Of a stretch of DNA of 64,000 nucleotides, positions 34,585 through 45,200 are shown piece by piece. A model generated the notes under the pieces. The model did no database searches. It was not told the DNA's origin and saw only the letters and a program-made list of their open reading frames with translations. Origin of the DNA: an uncultured Coriobacteriaceae bacterium (GTDB lineage Bacteria; Actinomycetota; Coriobacteriia; Coriobacteriales; Atopobiaceae); contig CADBCS010000020.1 of the NCBI GenBank assembly GCA_902793195.1, forward strand, positions 46,687 to 110,686, in the 5' to 3' direction. A program made the position numbers and the translations under genes. How positions within the stretch are numbered: position 1 is the stretch's first letter; each line of letters starts with the position of its first letter.

Positions 34585-34648
34585 AACCAGCCGTCGGGGA
34601 CGGTCCCTTCCGGACTAGTCCAGCGGGGACCGTCCCCGACGGCTGGTT
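34585..34648. repeat. Palindrome of family P1 between cysE and the minor-pilin operon
   Basis: AACCAGCCGTCGGGGACGGT pairs with ACCGTCCCCGACGGCTGGTT (20 bp), with the centre CCCTTCCGGACTAGTCCAGCGGGG. The outer arm has changed compensatorily relative to the 21.3-kb and 55.0-kb copies (GCTGG instead of GGCGAG), keeping perfect pairing. The rest of the 418-base gap holds a candidate promoter and nothing else I can support. Confidence 0.8.
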
Positions 34649-34822
34649 TGGGCGCACATGCATAACGAAATTATTAAAGCTCAAGTTGAGCTTTACAGTG
34701 CATTGTAATCGTACGATGAATTTTTCGGTTTCCACATCGATCGCCACGTGGGCCAGAACCCCCAAAATACCCCATCTACCTGCGAAAAAGGCAAGCGTAT
34801 TATGGCAAGAAGACCCCGTTTA

Positions 34823-34831
34823 TGCTAGAAT
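34823..34831 (+). promoter_or_regulatory. Extended -10 promoter of the minor-pilin operon
   Basis: TGCTAGAAT is a TG-n-TAGAAT extended -10 about 85 bases before the first minor-pilin gene. The same TGCTAGRRT core occurs ahead of larB (56830) and the secreted hydrolase (55111). Confidence 0.5.
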
Positions 34832-34915
34832 TTACCAAAGTATGACTGAATGGGGGAGTATGCCATTTTTCAGTCATGAGCCATTCGTATGAGGCATTGA
34901 ACGGGGGGTGTTGAC

Positions 34916-35752
34916 GTGAGGTATATGCGCGAACAGATCGCCGAACGCCTGCGTTCCGAGCGCGGGGCATCCCTGTCTGTGGTGCTCTTGCTGTTCCTGG
35001 TGTGCATGGTGGTGAGTTCCATCGTGCTGGCTGCCGCAACCACGACCTCCGGCAGGCAGGCGGAGCTTGCGGCCATGGACAAGCGCTACTACAACGTGAT
35101 GTCTGCCCAGGGACTGCTTTGGGACGAGTTCAACCGGACCTCGTACAACGGTGGGACCGACAATCGAATCAAGATCCAGCGGTCGTGCGTGATAAAGCGC
35201 CAGCCAAGTGGCAGCTACGTTATGGCGGATGATCCGGCGTGGCAAGTGTCACTTCACGGTGAGCCGCTGGCCAGCGGGCTCTATAATCCCAGTGGCTACA
35301 CATTGCTCGACACCTTGGCCATCGACACGGTGTTTCCCGACAGCGCCAGCCAGTCGCTTGCCGCCAATCGTGAGGTGAGCGCCAAGGGCACCTTCGATTT
35401 GAGCGATCCCAACAACCCCCAATTCGTTACGGCACCACAAGCACGGACCCCGTACAACGGCGTGACCACAACCGTCACAAACGGCACGCATGCGTCCGGA
35501 AGCAACCTCTCCAAGAACCTGAGGACCAGCATCATCATTACCCCCACCGACAACGGGGACCTTGCCATTAGCTTGGAGAGCGCCACGCCTGACGACCGCG
35601 ACACCTACAGGATGCAGTTTAGGGCACAAGCCCAGATAGACGAGGACGTAGACCTCGTGCGCATAGGCGCCGACGACACGTTTAGGCTTACCTGCACGAC
35701 ATACGTGAGCTGGGATCCCACCGCTCTTGAGAAGGGGAGTGGTACATCATGA
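34916..35752 (+). CDS. PilX-like minor pilin / pilin-like protein
   Basis: A 278-residue protein. After a basic leader (MRYMREQIAERLRSERG) comes ASLSVVLLLFLVCMVVSSIV, a long hydrophobic N-terminal helix with the RG/AS junction seen in PilX-type proteins; the usual Glu at +5 is absent. The rest is an extracellular domain. The start is GTG 34916 with GGGGGG seven bases upstream. The stop overlaps the next ATG (ATGA), so it leads a tightly coupled minor-pilin operon. Confidence 0.75.
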   Translation: MRYMREQIAERLRSERGASLSVVLLLFLVCMVVSSIVLAAATTTSGRQAELAAMDKRYYNVMSAQGLLWDEFNRTSYNGGTDNRIKIQRSCVIKRQPSGSYVMADDPAWQVSLHGEPLASGLYNPSGYTLLDTLAIDTVFPDSASQSLAANREVSAKGTFDLSDPNNPQFVTAPQARTPYNGVTTTVTNGTHASGSNLSKNLRTSIIITPTDNGDLAISLESATPDDRDTYRMQFRAQAQIDEDVDLVRIGADDTFRLTCTTYVSWDPTALEKGSGTS

Positions 35753-36135
35753 GTGCTTTTGCCAAGCTGCGCAGATTGCATGCGTGCACGTGCCGTCGCC
35801 TTGCGAGCGAGTCCGGAGAGACGCTTACCGAGACCCTCGTGTCCATCCTCGTGGGCACGCTGGCACTCATCATGCTCGCCAATGCCATCATGACTGCAAA
35901 GAACATCGTTACTTTGAGCAAACAGAAGATGGACGAGCACTACACCGCCGAGAACGACGTGGTGGATGGCGTCGACGCGAAGAGGGTCGATGCTGACGCT
36001 GACTTTACGGTAGAGCTTACGGAATCGGGCGCAGGCAAGGTGGCGACGCTGGCAGAGAAGATAACGGTGTATTCCGAGGATCCCGAGGGCGAGAACGCAA
36101 CCTCTCGATACGAGAAATGCGGTGAGGCTGGATGA
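35749..36135 (+). CDS. Minor prepilin-like protein
   Basis: A 128-residue protein with a basic leader, then SGETLTETLVSILVGTLALI: a G/E-type prepilin junction followed by an assembly helix that includes a Glu near +5. The short C-terminal domain is Asp/Lys/Val-rich. The ATG overlaps the stop of the preceding gene and the stop overlaps the next ATG, so it is translated as part of the minor-pilin operon. It might prime pilus assembly like PilV or GspI (inference). Confidence 0.75.
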   Translation: MSAFAKLRRLHACTCRRLASESGETLTETLVSILVGTLALIMLANAIMTAKNIVTLSKQKMDEHYTAENDVVDGVDAKRVDADADFTVELTESGAGKVATLAEKITVYSEDPEGENATSRYEKCGEAG

Positions 36136-36761
36136 GCAACAACAAACACGGTATTGCGTTGCGGGTTCGTCGAGCCTTGGCTCGTGTGCGGGAGCGCGGG
36201 GTCGCTGGCTTCTCCCTCACCGAGATGCTTGCAACGATGCTCATACTGGTGATGGTCACCACCATGGTCGCAACGGGCATTCCGGCAGCGCAAGACGCAT
36301 ACCTCAAAACGGTCAACGCATCCAACGCGCAGTCGGCGCTCTCCACGACGCTTGCGGCGCTTCGCAACGAGCTGGGCATGGCGAGCGAGGTCCATGTTAA
36401 GGGCAACGAGGTCTACTACCTCTCGGGCGATAGCTATTGGGCGTCGATTGCCAACAACAGCGGGGATACCGACAACAAAAGCAGCCTCGAAAAGAAGTAC
36501 TACACAGGCACGACGTACGGCGTCGATGGCAATGGCTTGGAGCTGGACAAGACTGGTGGCAAAGAGGGCGCGGGTGGCCTCACGGGGCTATACGATCTCG
36601 TCCCCGACAAGAGCATTACCAACGGACTGCGTGTCGAGTTCTCGGACCCAGCGTTCGATGAGAGCAAGAATGTCGTGACCATTGGCAAGGTGGTCGTTAA
36701 GGATAAGCTCAACCAGGAGCTGGCGCAAACCAGCAACTACCAGATACGAACACGTGGCTAA
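36132..36761 (+). CDS. PilW/GspJ-like minor prepilin
   Basis: A 209-residue protein. The leader is long and basic, and the prepilin site is RGVAG / FSLTEMLATMLILVMVTTMV, with Glu at +5. The extracellular part (about 50-209) is mixed alpha/beta and carries no recognised domain. The ATG overlaps the previous stop. It is followed after 16 bases by the GLUG-repeat prepilin. Confidence 0.82.
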   Translation: MSNNKHGIALRVRRALARVRERGVAGFSLTEMLATMLILVMVTTMVATGIPAAQDAYLKTVNASNAQSALSTTLAALRNELGMASEVHVKGNEVYYLSGDSYWASIANNSGDTDNKSSLEKKYYTGTTYGVDGNGLELDKTGGKEGAGGLTGLYDLVPDKSITNGLRVEFSDPAFDESKNVVTIGKVVVKDKLNQELAQTSNYQIRTRG

Positions 36762-36777
36762 GGGCTAGGTGGTAGGC

Positions 36778-39279
36778 ATGAGGAACAACAAAAATGAGCG
36801 CGGCTTTACGCTTATGGAGGTACTGATCGCAGTCGCCATACTCGTGATACTCATGGCGTTTGGCTTTATCTCGTTGTTCCAGCACCAACGGTCGCTCAAG
36901 CAACTGGAGTTGGACGAGACGGCAAAGGAAATCTACGTTGCCGCCCAAAACCACCTGACCATGGCAAAGGGCCAGAACCTCCTCAAGGGAAAGGGCCTAA
37001 CGGGCGAGCCACTGTCGGGAGACATTTACTATTACGTTGTGGATGGTGCCACGAACACGGAGCTACAAGCCTCGAATGCCGCATCCCGAGACAGCGTCCT
37101 CTACCTCATGCTTCCGCAGTACGCGATCGACGAGACCGTGCGCTCGGGCGGTAGCTATGTTATTAGATACGACCTCAAGAACGCCGCGGTGCTCGAGGTG
37201 TTCTACACCGACCTGCAGGCCCCGGCAAAGACCGCGCCTTTTGTGGAGGGCGAGGCGGCCAATCTGTTTGACAACTACAGTGGCGAGGACAAGAAGGACG
37301 CACGAAGGGATTACGACGGCGACATAATCGGCTGGTATGACGGCAGCGACCTGCCGTCGAGGGAGCCCGCAAAGCTTGCGGCGCCCACGGTCGTGATCCG
37401 CAATGCCGAGATGCTCACAGCCACCATCAAGTTCTCAGCGGCCGACTACGAGTCAATGAAAGGCGTTGCTGGTGTAAGCATGCGCGTCTATGTTGAGGGA
37501 AAGACGAGTGGCAATACCGTTTTGGTTTCCAGCGGCGCCGTCAAGGGCACGCTCAACACCATGAGACTGGGCAACGTGCTGAGAGAGGTAGGGGGCGAAT
37601 ACGTCTCGTCGCCCATAGTGCTCGACAGCATCACCACTTCGGGAGAGCACTTCGCACAGCTGTTCGTGGATGACCCCATGACGCTAAACACGAACGAGGG
37701 ACTGATACCGGGCGAGGACATCAGCGTGTACGTTGAGGTGTTTAGCAACGATGAACTCTCGAGCATCGCACGCAGCGCCAAGAAGACCACCAACAGCCTG
37801 TTCGACTCGGTTGTCTCGGACGAGACCAAGGAAACGGGCAAAACCGTTAAGGTGGCGAGGATCTCTAACTTTAGGCATCTGGAAAACCTGAGCAAAGCCA
37901 TCTCTGGCTTCGACTCCGCGGACTTGGTCAAGGCCAAAGATGCCAACAGTGCCATAGAGTACTTCGAGCAAACGGCAGACATCGTATGGAGAAGCGGATC
38001 GTTCGAGCAGGCCGCTGATGCAAACTCGGAGCAGGCTAAGGAGAAGGAGAAGGGCTTCCTGGAGAACGTTATCTACGCGAACCACGCGAGTGACGTGGCC
38101 ACGTATAAACCCAGCAAAGAGAGCTACAACGAGTCGGTGGTCATTTACGACAAGAGTGGCCAGGCCATTACGGAAGCCAACCAGTATGCCCCGGTTACCC
38201 CAACGACCAAGGTCACGGGCACATATGGCTTTGTGGAGTACGATGGCAAGGGTCTCAAGGTCTCCAACGTGTCTGCAAAGCACACCGGCGACAGCGCTGC
38301 CAACGTGGGTCTGTTTGCCACGGTGCAGGGCGGCGCCATCAAGAACGTCGATCTGGTCAACATGAGCGCCTCCACCAAGAACGGGAATGCGGGAGCGCTC
38401 GCGGCTGAGCTCAACGGTACGGACGTGTCGGGCGTGGCCGCGTACAACAAGGCGAGCGATGACTCCGCGTATGGAGTTGAGGGCTCTGGGTCCGTTGGCG
38501 GACTCGTGGGTTCCATGACGGGCGGCAAGGTCGAACTGAGCGCCGCCTCGGTGTATGTAAAGTCTACCGGGTCGAACGGAGCCGCCGGAGGTCTGGTGGG
38601 ATCGACTTCTGCGGATGCGACAATCTCCCAGAGCTACAGCGGCGGTCACACCAAGAACGGCCTGTACCAGTCCACAACGGAAACAAAGGACGGGGAGACG
38701 AGGGTTAACGTTCAAGCTGAGGGTGAGGGTTCTGTGGCAGGTGGCTTGATTGGCAAGGCCAACGGAACCGGTGCCGTGAGCCAGTGCTACTCGACCAGCT
38801 CCGCATACGGCCCGACCGCAGGAGGCCTCATCGGCACCATGGGCGCGGGCTCCGTCTCCAACAGCTATGCGACCGGCCTCGTGGTGGGGAAGAACGATAC
38901 GGCCACCAAGGGTGCGTTCGTCGGAAATCTTACTGGCGGGACCCTGGGTGACAACAACCAGTACTTCTCGGCCGTGAACTACAGCAACGCGACCAGCACG
39001 GGTTCGACGCAAGAGATGCCCGCGGTTGGCAATGGTACGGCTTCGAAAGCGCCTACGGCACTCGATGCGAACGTGGACTCCTACAAGGCGTTTATGGTTG
39101 GCACCAGCAAGGCCCAGCCATACGACACCTATCTTACACAGCGGTTCGACGGTGCGTATTCGCTCAAGAACATAAAGGAATTGAGCGGGTCGACCGACAC
39201 CAATCTTCCCAAGCTCGCGACTTCGCACTATGGAGATTGGCCCATAGCAGAAACACTGGTCGTTAACACGAAGAGCTAG
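36778..39279 (+). CDS. Giant minor prepilin fused to GLUG-repeat adhesin-like domain
   Basis: An 833-residue protein starting NERG / FTLMEVLIAVAILVILMAFG, a perfect class III prepilin site with Glu at +5. Instead of a 100-residue pilin head it carries a long extracellular region. The part from about residue 480 holds at least five GLUG-type repeats (GSVGGLVGSMTGGKVELSA, AAGGLVGSTSADATISQSYS, VAGGLIGKANGTGAVSQCYS, TAGGLIGTMGAGSVSNSYAT). GLUG repeats occur in bacterial surface adhesins. It is therefore likely a large minor pilin that displays an adhesin at or near the pilus tip. ATG 36778 is used; GTG 36769 is less likely. Confidence 0.85.
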   Translation: MRNNKNERGFTLMEVLIAVAILVILMAFGFISLFQHQRSLKQLELDETAKEIYVAAQNHLTMAKGQNLLKGKGLTGEPLSGDIYYYVVDGATNTELQASNAASRDSVLYLMLPQYAIDETVRSGGSYVIRYDLKNAAVLEVFYTDLQAPAKTAPFVEGEAANLFDNYSGEDKKDARRDYDGDIIGWYDGSDLPSREPAKLAAPTVVIRNAEMLTATIKFSAADYESMKGVAGVSMRVYVEGKTSGNTVLVSSGAVKGTLNTMRLGNVLREVGGEYVSSPIVLDSITTSGEHFAQLFVDDPMTLNTNEGLIPGEDISVYVEVFSNDELSSIARSAKKTTNSLFDSVVSDETKETGKTVKVARISNFRHLENLSKAISGFDSADLVKAKDANSAIEYFEQTADIVWRSGSFEQAADANSEQAKEKEKGFLENVIYANHASDVATYKPSKESYNESVVIYDKSGQAITEANQYAPVTPTTKVTGTYGFVEYDGKGLKVSNVSAKHTGDSAANVGLFATVQGGAIKNVDLVNMSASTKNGNAGALAAELNGTDVSGVAAYNKASDDSAYGVEGSGSVGGLVGSMTGGKVELSAASVYVKSTGSNGAAGGLVGSTSADATISQSYSGGHTKNGLYQSTTETKDGETRVNVQAEGEGSVAGGLIGKANGTGAVSQCYSTSSAYGPTAGGLIGTMGAGSVSNSYATGLVVGKNDTATKGAFVGNLTGGTLGDNNQYFSAVNYSNATSTGSTQEMPAVGNGTASKAPTALDANVDSYKAFMVGTSKAQPYDTYLTQRFDGAYSLKNIKELSGSTDTNLPKLATSHYGDWPIAETLVVNTKS

Positions 39280-39298
39280 ACGTAAAGGAGGGATGGCC

Positions 39299-42200
39299 AT
39301 GTCTAACAAGACACAGCACAATCCGCGCATGCGCAATCGTGCGCTTCTCGTTACCGCCATCCTGGCAGTGGCGACGGTAATCGCCGCGCTAATGCCAAAC
39401 CTCTATGGTTGTGCGCGAATTGGCACATCGGCGGTCGACGGCCATGTGACGGGAGCGCCCTTGGTGGCAAAGGTCGTGGCCGATCAGATGACCGTGGGAT
39501 CGGGGGACTCGTCTGGCGATTCGGTGCAGGAGGCGCCTCCAGGCGCAGACGCACAAGGCGGTGAGGACACGGAGTTGGAGTCGACCCCCCAAGATGGCGA
39601 CCTGCTACCAAGTGATCCGAGCCAGCAGCCAAGCGATTCCACGTTGCCAACCCCGCTGGATCAGGTGCAGAACGATTCAACTCAGCAGGAAGTCGAGATC
39701 GAGGAAGAAGTCGAGACGACGCAGCAGCCGAGCAGCTTTGTGCCCACGTCTAAGGTGCTCAAGAAGAAGATCACCGTTGGCGAGAAGCCCGCGGAGGGCG
39801 AGCCCGACAGACGCCGCACGTATTCCGTGCAGGTAACCTACGATTCGAGTGCAAACATTCCCGAGGGCACCGAGCTCATGGTCTCGGAGGTCGAGGCGAC
39901 CGACGAGGGCAAGGCTGCCCTGCGCGAGCAGCTGAGGCTCCAAGACAAGGAGCATGTGATTGCCGAGACCTACCTCTCCATAGCGCTCCACTGGGGTGGG
40001 TTTATCATCCAGCCGACCTCGCCCGTCGAGGTTGTGGTGGAGACCAAGGAGATTGCTCCGGCCACTTCCGACGCGGTGGAGGCGGTCGTCCTGAGCGAGC
40101 CGCGCGTGGTGGTACCGGTGGAGAACCTTACGGGAAAGCGCGAGAACGGCGAGGAGGACGAGCGCCCGACCACCACAAAGCTCCAGCTCACCACGATGAG
40201 GTTTGGCGTGTTTGGACTGGTGACGACCATAACCCCCTTTGACTCTTGGACCTACGACGGTCAGACGGTTGCGTTGCTCGGACCTCGCACGAAGTCCGTG
40301 ATGGCCAGCAGCGTTGTGTATCAGGACGAGAAGATCGACGACATGTCCCTGTTGCGATCGGTCACGTTCCAAACCGATCCGGTTCATGCCTGGCGTCCAA
40401 TCCTTTGGGCGGAATCGCGCTTTGAGGATGAGTACGATGCGGCAAACGGTGCCGTGATCTGCCGTCGTTGGGTGGACGATCACACCACCGACGAGGTGTT
40501 TGGCAAGGCCGGTACCGACAAGCCGGTTGCCATAGCGTCCGATGGCGTGTACGTGTTCCTGCTGGACGCCGAGGAGCAAGACGGCGAAGAGGTGCAGGAC
40601 GAGTCGCAGCCTCGGGATGACCAGAGCCAGCAGGACCTTACCCAAACAGAGGACACGCAGGACGAGATCGTGGAGGACGAGAACGTCACGCAGGATGCCA
40701 AGGGCGAGCAGGGGAGCGAGCAGACTTCGGCTGACCAGAAGTCTGCGGACCAGAAGGCTGCCGACGACGCGAAGAATGCGGATTCCAACACGCAGCAGGA
40801 CAAGCCGTCTCAGACCGCAAAGGACGAGGACGTCATCGTCGTTACAGAAGACGGCAAGAGGCCCGAGTCGACAACTCCCGTCGTGTACGAGAACACCTAC
40901 ACCGCCTCCGATGGCAGGACGTATAGGGTTAAAGCTCAGCTTGAGGGTTCGGCCGGAATTCCCAACAGTGCGAAGTTGGTTGTTCGTGAGGTCGCAAAGA
41001 GCAACGCGGAGTATGCGTCGTACCTTACCCAGAGCTCGAAGGCGTTGGACGTAAAGCTCAACGAGGTGAGCTTTGCCAAGGTGCTCGACATATCGTTTGT
41101 GGATCCCATCTCTGGCAAGGAGTACCAGCCCAGCAAGGACGTCCTCGTGACCATCGACCTGCTAGGTGGCGAGATCAGCAACACGCAGGGACTCGGCGTC
41201 GTTCACTTTGGCGACAAGGTGGAATCGGTAGATGCCGTGGTGCAGGGCGACGCGGTGACGTTTGCCACGGACGGCTTCTCGGTGTTCGTGGTGATGGGCT
41301 ATACCGTGGACTTCCAACAGGGAGAGTACATCTACAGCATTGCGGGGGAGAGCAGCGTTACGCTGTCCAAGCTCTTCCAGGAGCTCAAGATCACCGAGGT
41401 CGCACTCAATGAGGTAAGCGATGTGGTGTTCTCCGACCCCACGCTCATACAGGTGGAGAAGAAGGATGGCGACTGGCTGCTCAGCAGCCTCAAGCCGTTT
41501 GCCACCGAGGAGACCCTCTCCATTATGCTCAACTCCGGCTCGACCATGGTGATTCGGGTCACGGACGAGCAGGCGGTAAACGTGACTCTCATGAATGGGG
41601 ATCAGGTATTCCAGACGGTTGAGAAGGTCGTTGGCCAGCCCATTGGCGAGCTGCCAAGCTTGCCGAGCGAATTAATTCCGGAGGGATGCTCGCTCAAGTG
41701 GTGTTTGGAGAACTCGACCGAGGCGATTACCGCAGACTACGTTGTTCCCGAAGGCGGCGTGACCCTGTATGCGCAGTTCGACGTTACGGTAACGTTTATG
41801 CTCGATGGCGAGGACACACCGTTTACCACCAAGACCTTCGACAAGGGCACCGCCATTGGCGAGTTGCCAGTTGTGCAGGTACCCGACAAGCATCGCTTTG
41901 ACGGCTGGCATGTCGAGGGGAAGGAAGATCCCATAACGGCAGAAACCACCTTCGATGCCAGCGCCACTGCCACCGGATCGCTTATTGAGCAGGTTACGGT
42001 TACCTTCAAGAAAGACGACGGTTCGGTCGCCGAGACAAAAGTGATTGACAAAGGCACCGCAATAGGCAGTGCCGACTTCCCGCAGGGACCGGCATTGGAA
42101 GGTTGCACATTCAAGGGCTGGTTCGCTGGCGATACTGAGGTATCTGCAAATACGCAGTTCAAAGAAGACACGGAGGTCACGGCAAAGTATACGGTGGACG

Positions 42201-45200
42201 TCACCTTTGTGGTAAAGAACGCCGACTACACGGCCGAGACGTCGTCCAACAAGGTTACCTTGGACAAGGATGCGGTAATCGGTGACGAACTCATGGGTGA
42301 GCCGAGCGCACCAGACTCCACCTACAAATTCAAGGGCTGGTTCGTCGAGGGCACGGACGGAAAGCCCAGCGATCAACAGGCGACAAAAGAAAGCTCCTTC
42401 TCCGCAAGCACGAGGCTTGTGGCGAGATTCGACAAGCAGGTAACCATCACCTTTGTGGACACCTCGGGGGAGGGTTCGGATACCCGTCAGTCGTTTACGG
42501 TGGACCTGGGCCAGTCGGTCGATTTGATAGACAACCCAAACAAATCCGGTCACCGCTTTGATGGCTGGTTTGAGGGCGACACGCGTATAACAAATAGCAA
42601 GGGTATTACAAATCCTCAGGGCGAATTGATTGATGCGGAAGGAAACGTCTTACCCGAAGGTGCAACCCCCGTACGCTCCATCGTCGCGACACGTAACATG
42701 GAGCTGCTGCCAAGGTTTGTCGAGATAATCACCGTCCGCTTCCTGGTAGTGGACTTTGTCAACAGAAGCACGAGCACAGGTTTGCCGTCGATCAATGTGC
42801 ACAAGCATGCGGACCTGGACAAGACAGGCGATGGACTTCCGGTTGAGGATTTCCCCGTGGATCCTGCCATGAGTGGCTATGAGTTCCAAGGTTGGTATGG
42901 CATCAAGCGGTATCAAACATACGAGAAGTATAGCGACGTACCCGCGGAAGACAGGGATGCCAATGGCGTCTTTGTGCTGGACAAGAACGTCGATGGTGTT
43001 CCCTACGTATTAGACGAGACGGCAAAGGTGGAAGCCGACAAGACCTACACCGAGTCAACCGATGTGGTGGCAAAGTTTGCCAAGAAGCTCAGAATCACGT
43101 TCCAGTACGACGGGAAGCAGTCAATCCAAGAGTATCTGGTTGGCGAGACCCTCTCTGCCCACACGCCAGATGACGCAGAGAAGGACGGCTATCGTCTGGA
43201 ATGGTACAGGGAGGACGACGAAGATGACACGCCCTCTGGCGACTACGTCGTTAAGGAGAGCGACGACAACGCGGTGTTCAATGCACGCTACATTGAGCAG
43301 GCCACGATTACGTTTAAAGTGGGCGACCAAGAAGCCGGAAAGCTCTCCGTGGACAAGGGGACATCGGTGCAGGCATCGGGGAAGACCTGGCCAGCTGATC
43401 CGGACAATCCAACGGGATCGGGCGCACATTTTATTGGCTGGTACGATGCAGACAACCATAAGGTCGACGCACAGACCAACCTCTTGTCCAACGTGGAGGT
43501 TACCGCGCAGTTTGGCTACACGGTCGACTTCTACGCAGAGGATAAGCCTGAGATTCGGTTGGCCACCAGGGAAGTACAGGAAAACACCGCTTTGGGTTGG
43601 CTTCCCACTGCGCCCTATCGCGAGGGGTACACCTTTAAGGAGTGGCGGATCGGCGACCAGGTGATTGACGCAGACTATGTCGTTAACTCGAATGTCACCG
43701 TTACCGGTTACTACGCTGAGCTTAGCATCTACACGGTTACCATCAACTACACAATCAATGGGAATTCGGAGGACACCAAAGTCCTAACCCTGAACAAGGG
43801 TGCTCTGAGTGCAGAGAATCCGGAAACCGTTACCTCGCCGTCCTCGTTTGGCAAATCCGATGGCATCTACTATCCGGTTATGCAGGCCGTACAGATTGTG
43901 CCTGAAGGCAACACCCTGGGCGTTAAGGACAAACACAACGAGGTGACTGTTGTTGAGGACCCCGTGGCGAACATCACCATCAACGTACCGTATAGGCTGT
44001 CCGATTCGACTTATACGGTACGGTATGTGTTGAAGGACCTCAGCGGTACTGGCTACTCCACCCTGCTTGATAGTGAGAGTAAAGAAGGCATCAAAGGAGC
44101 ATCCGTGATGCCGGAGGTGAAGGAGTACGACCATGCCGAGTTTGAGCGCTTGGAATCGGGCATACTCTTGCACAATGACGGGGATATATTCAACGTCTAT
44201 TACACAAGAAAGAACTTCACCCTGAGCTACGATACAAAGGGTGGCCGTGCCGTAGATTCTGTGACAAGTCTGTATGGAACCATAATTGGTACAACTGCTA
44301 ATCCTTTGCCAACGCCCACAAGAGATGGCTACACCTTTGATGGCTGGTACGACAACCCGAACTATACGGGTTCGCGTGTTACCAGGGTGACCTTGGAACG
44401 CGACACTGTTCTATATGCCAAATGGACCGCGAACACGGTCAATTACACCATCGTGTATATGCTGGAGAAGTATAACAACGCGACTGGTACGACTACCTTC
44501 GAGTATGACAATTCAATAACTCGCACTGGACAGGTTGGCACGGAAGTCGTGGCCACGAGTGCACCCAACATCTCGGGCACGAGAAACGGCTACGAGAGGG
44601 ATGACAATCGCAATGCGAGCTCCAAGATTACCATTACCGCTGATGGTAGCGCCGTTCTTAAGGTGTACTACAAGCTGATCAGGTACACGTTGGTGTTTAA
44701 CATCAACAGGAATACCGGCCGCATTACCATGAACGGGCAGACCTACACTGGCAGCAACTACAGGGTGGAAGATGTCGTGCTGGGTCAGGATGTATCCCCT
44801 TACTGGCCGGCAACATCCAGCGAGATTTACGATACTGGAGGTCAGTATTTCCGGTATTGGAGTGGTGCCGGCGGAAACTACGTGACCAAGCGCTACGAGC
44901 TTATTTGGGATAACGTGGTTAATGCCAATAGCAATCACGTTATGACATATACGGCCAGCTGGACGAGCGATAATTACAACCGCAATGCTGAATATTGGCT
45001 CCAGCAGCCAGACGGAACCTACAAGGTTGAGGACAGCTACACACAGATTGGCCTTAACACCAATAACTTGGGCGCGAAAGACATTGACGGCTATACCAAA
45101 CACAACGGGACGCCGTATGGATATCAGGGAAGTGGCAATACCACCACTACAGTTGAGACGTATATAGAAGCACATGAGGAAGAAAGAGATGAAACCACTA

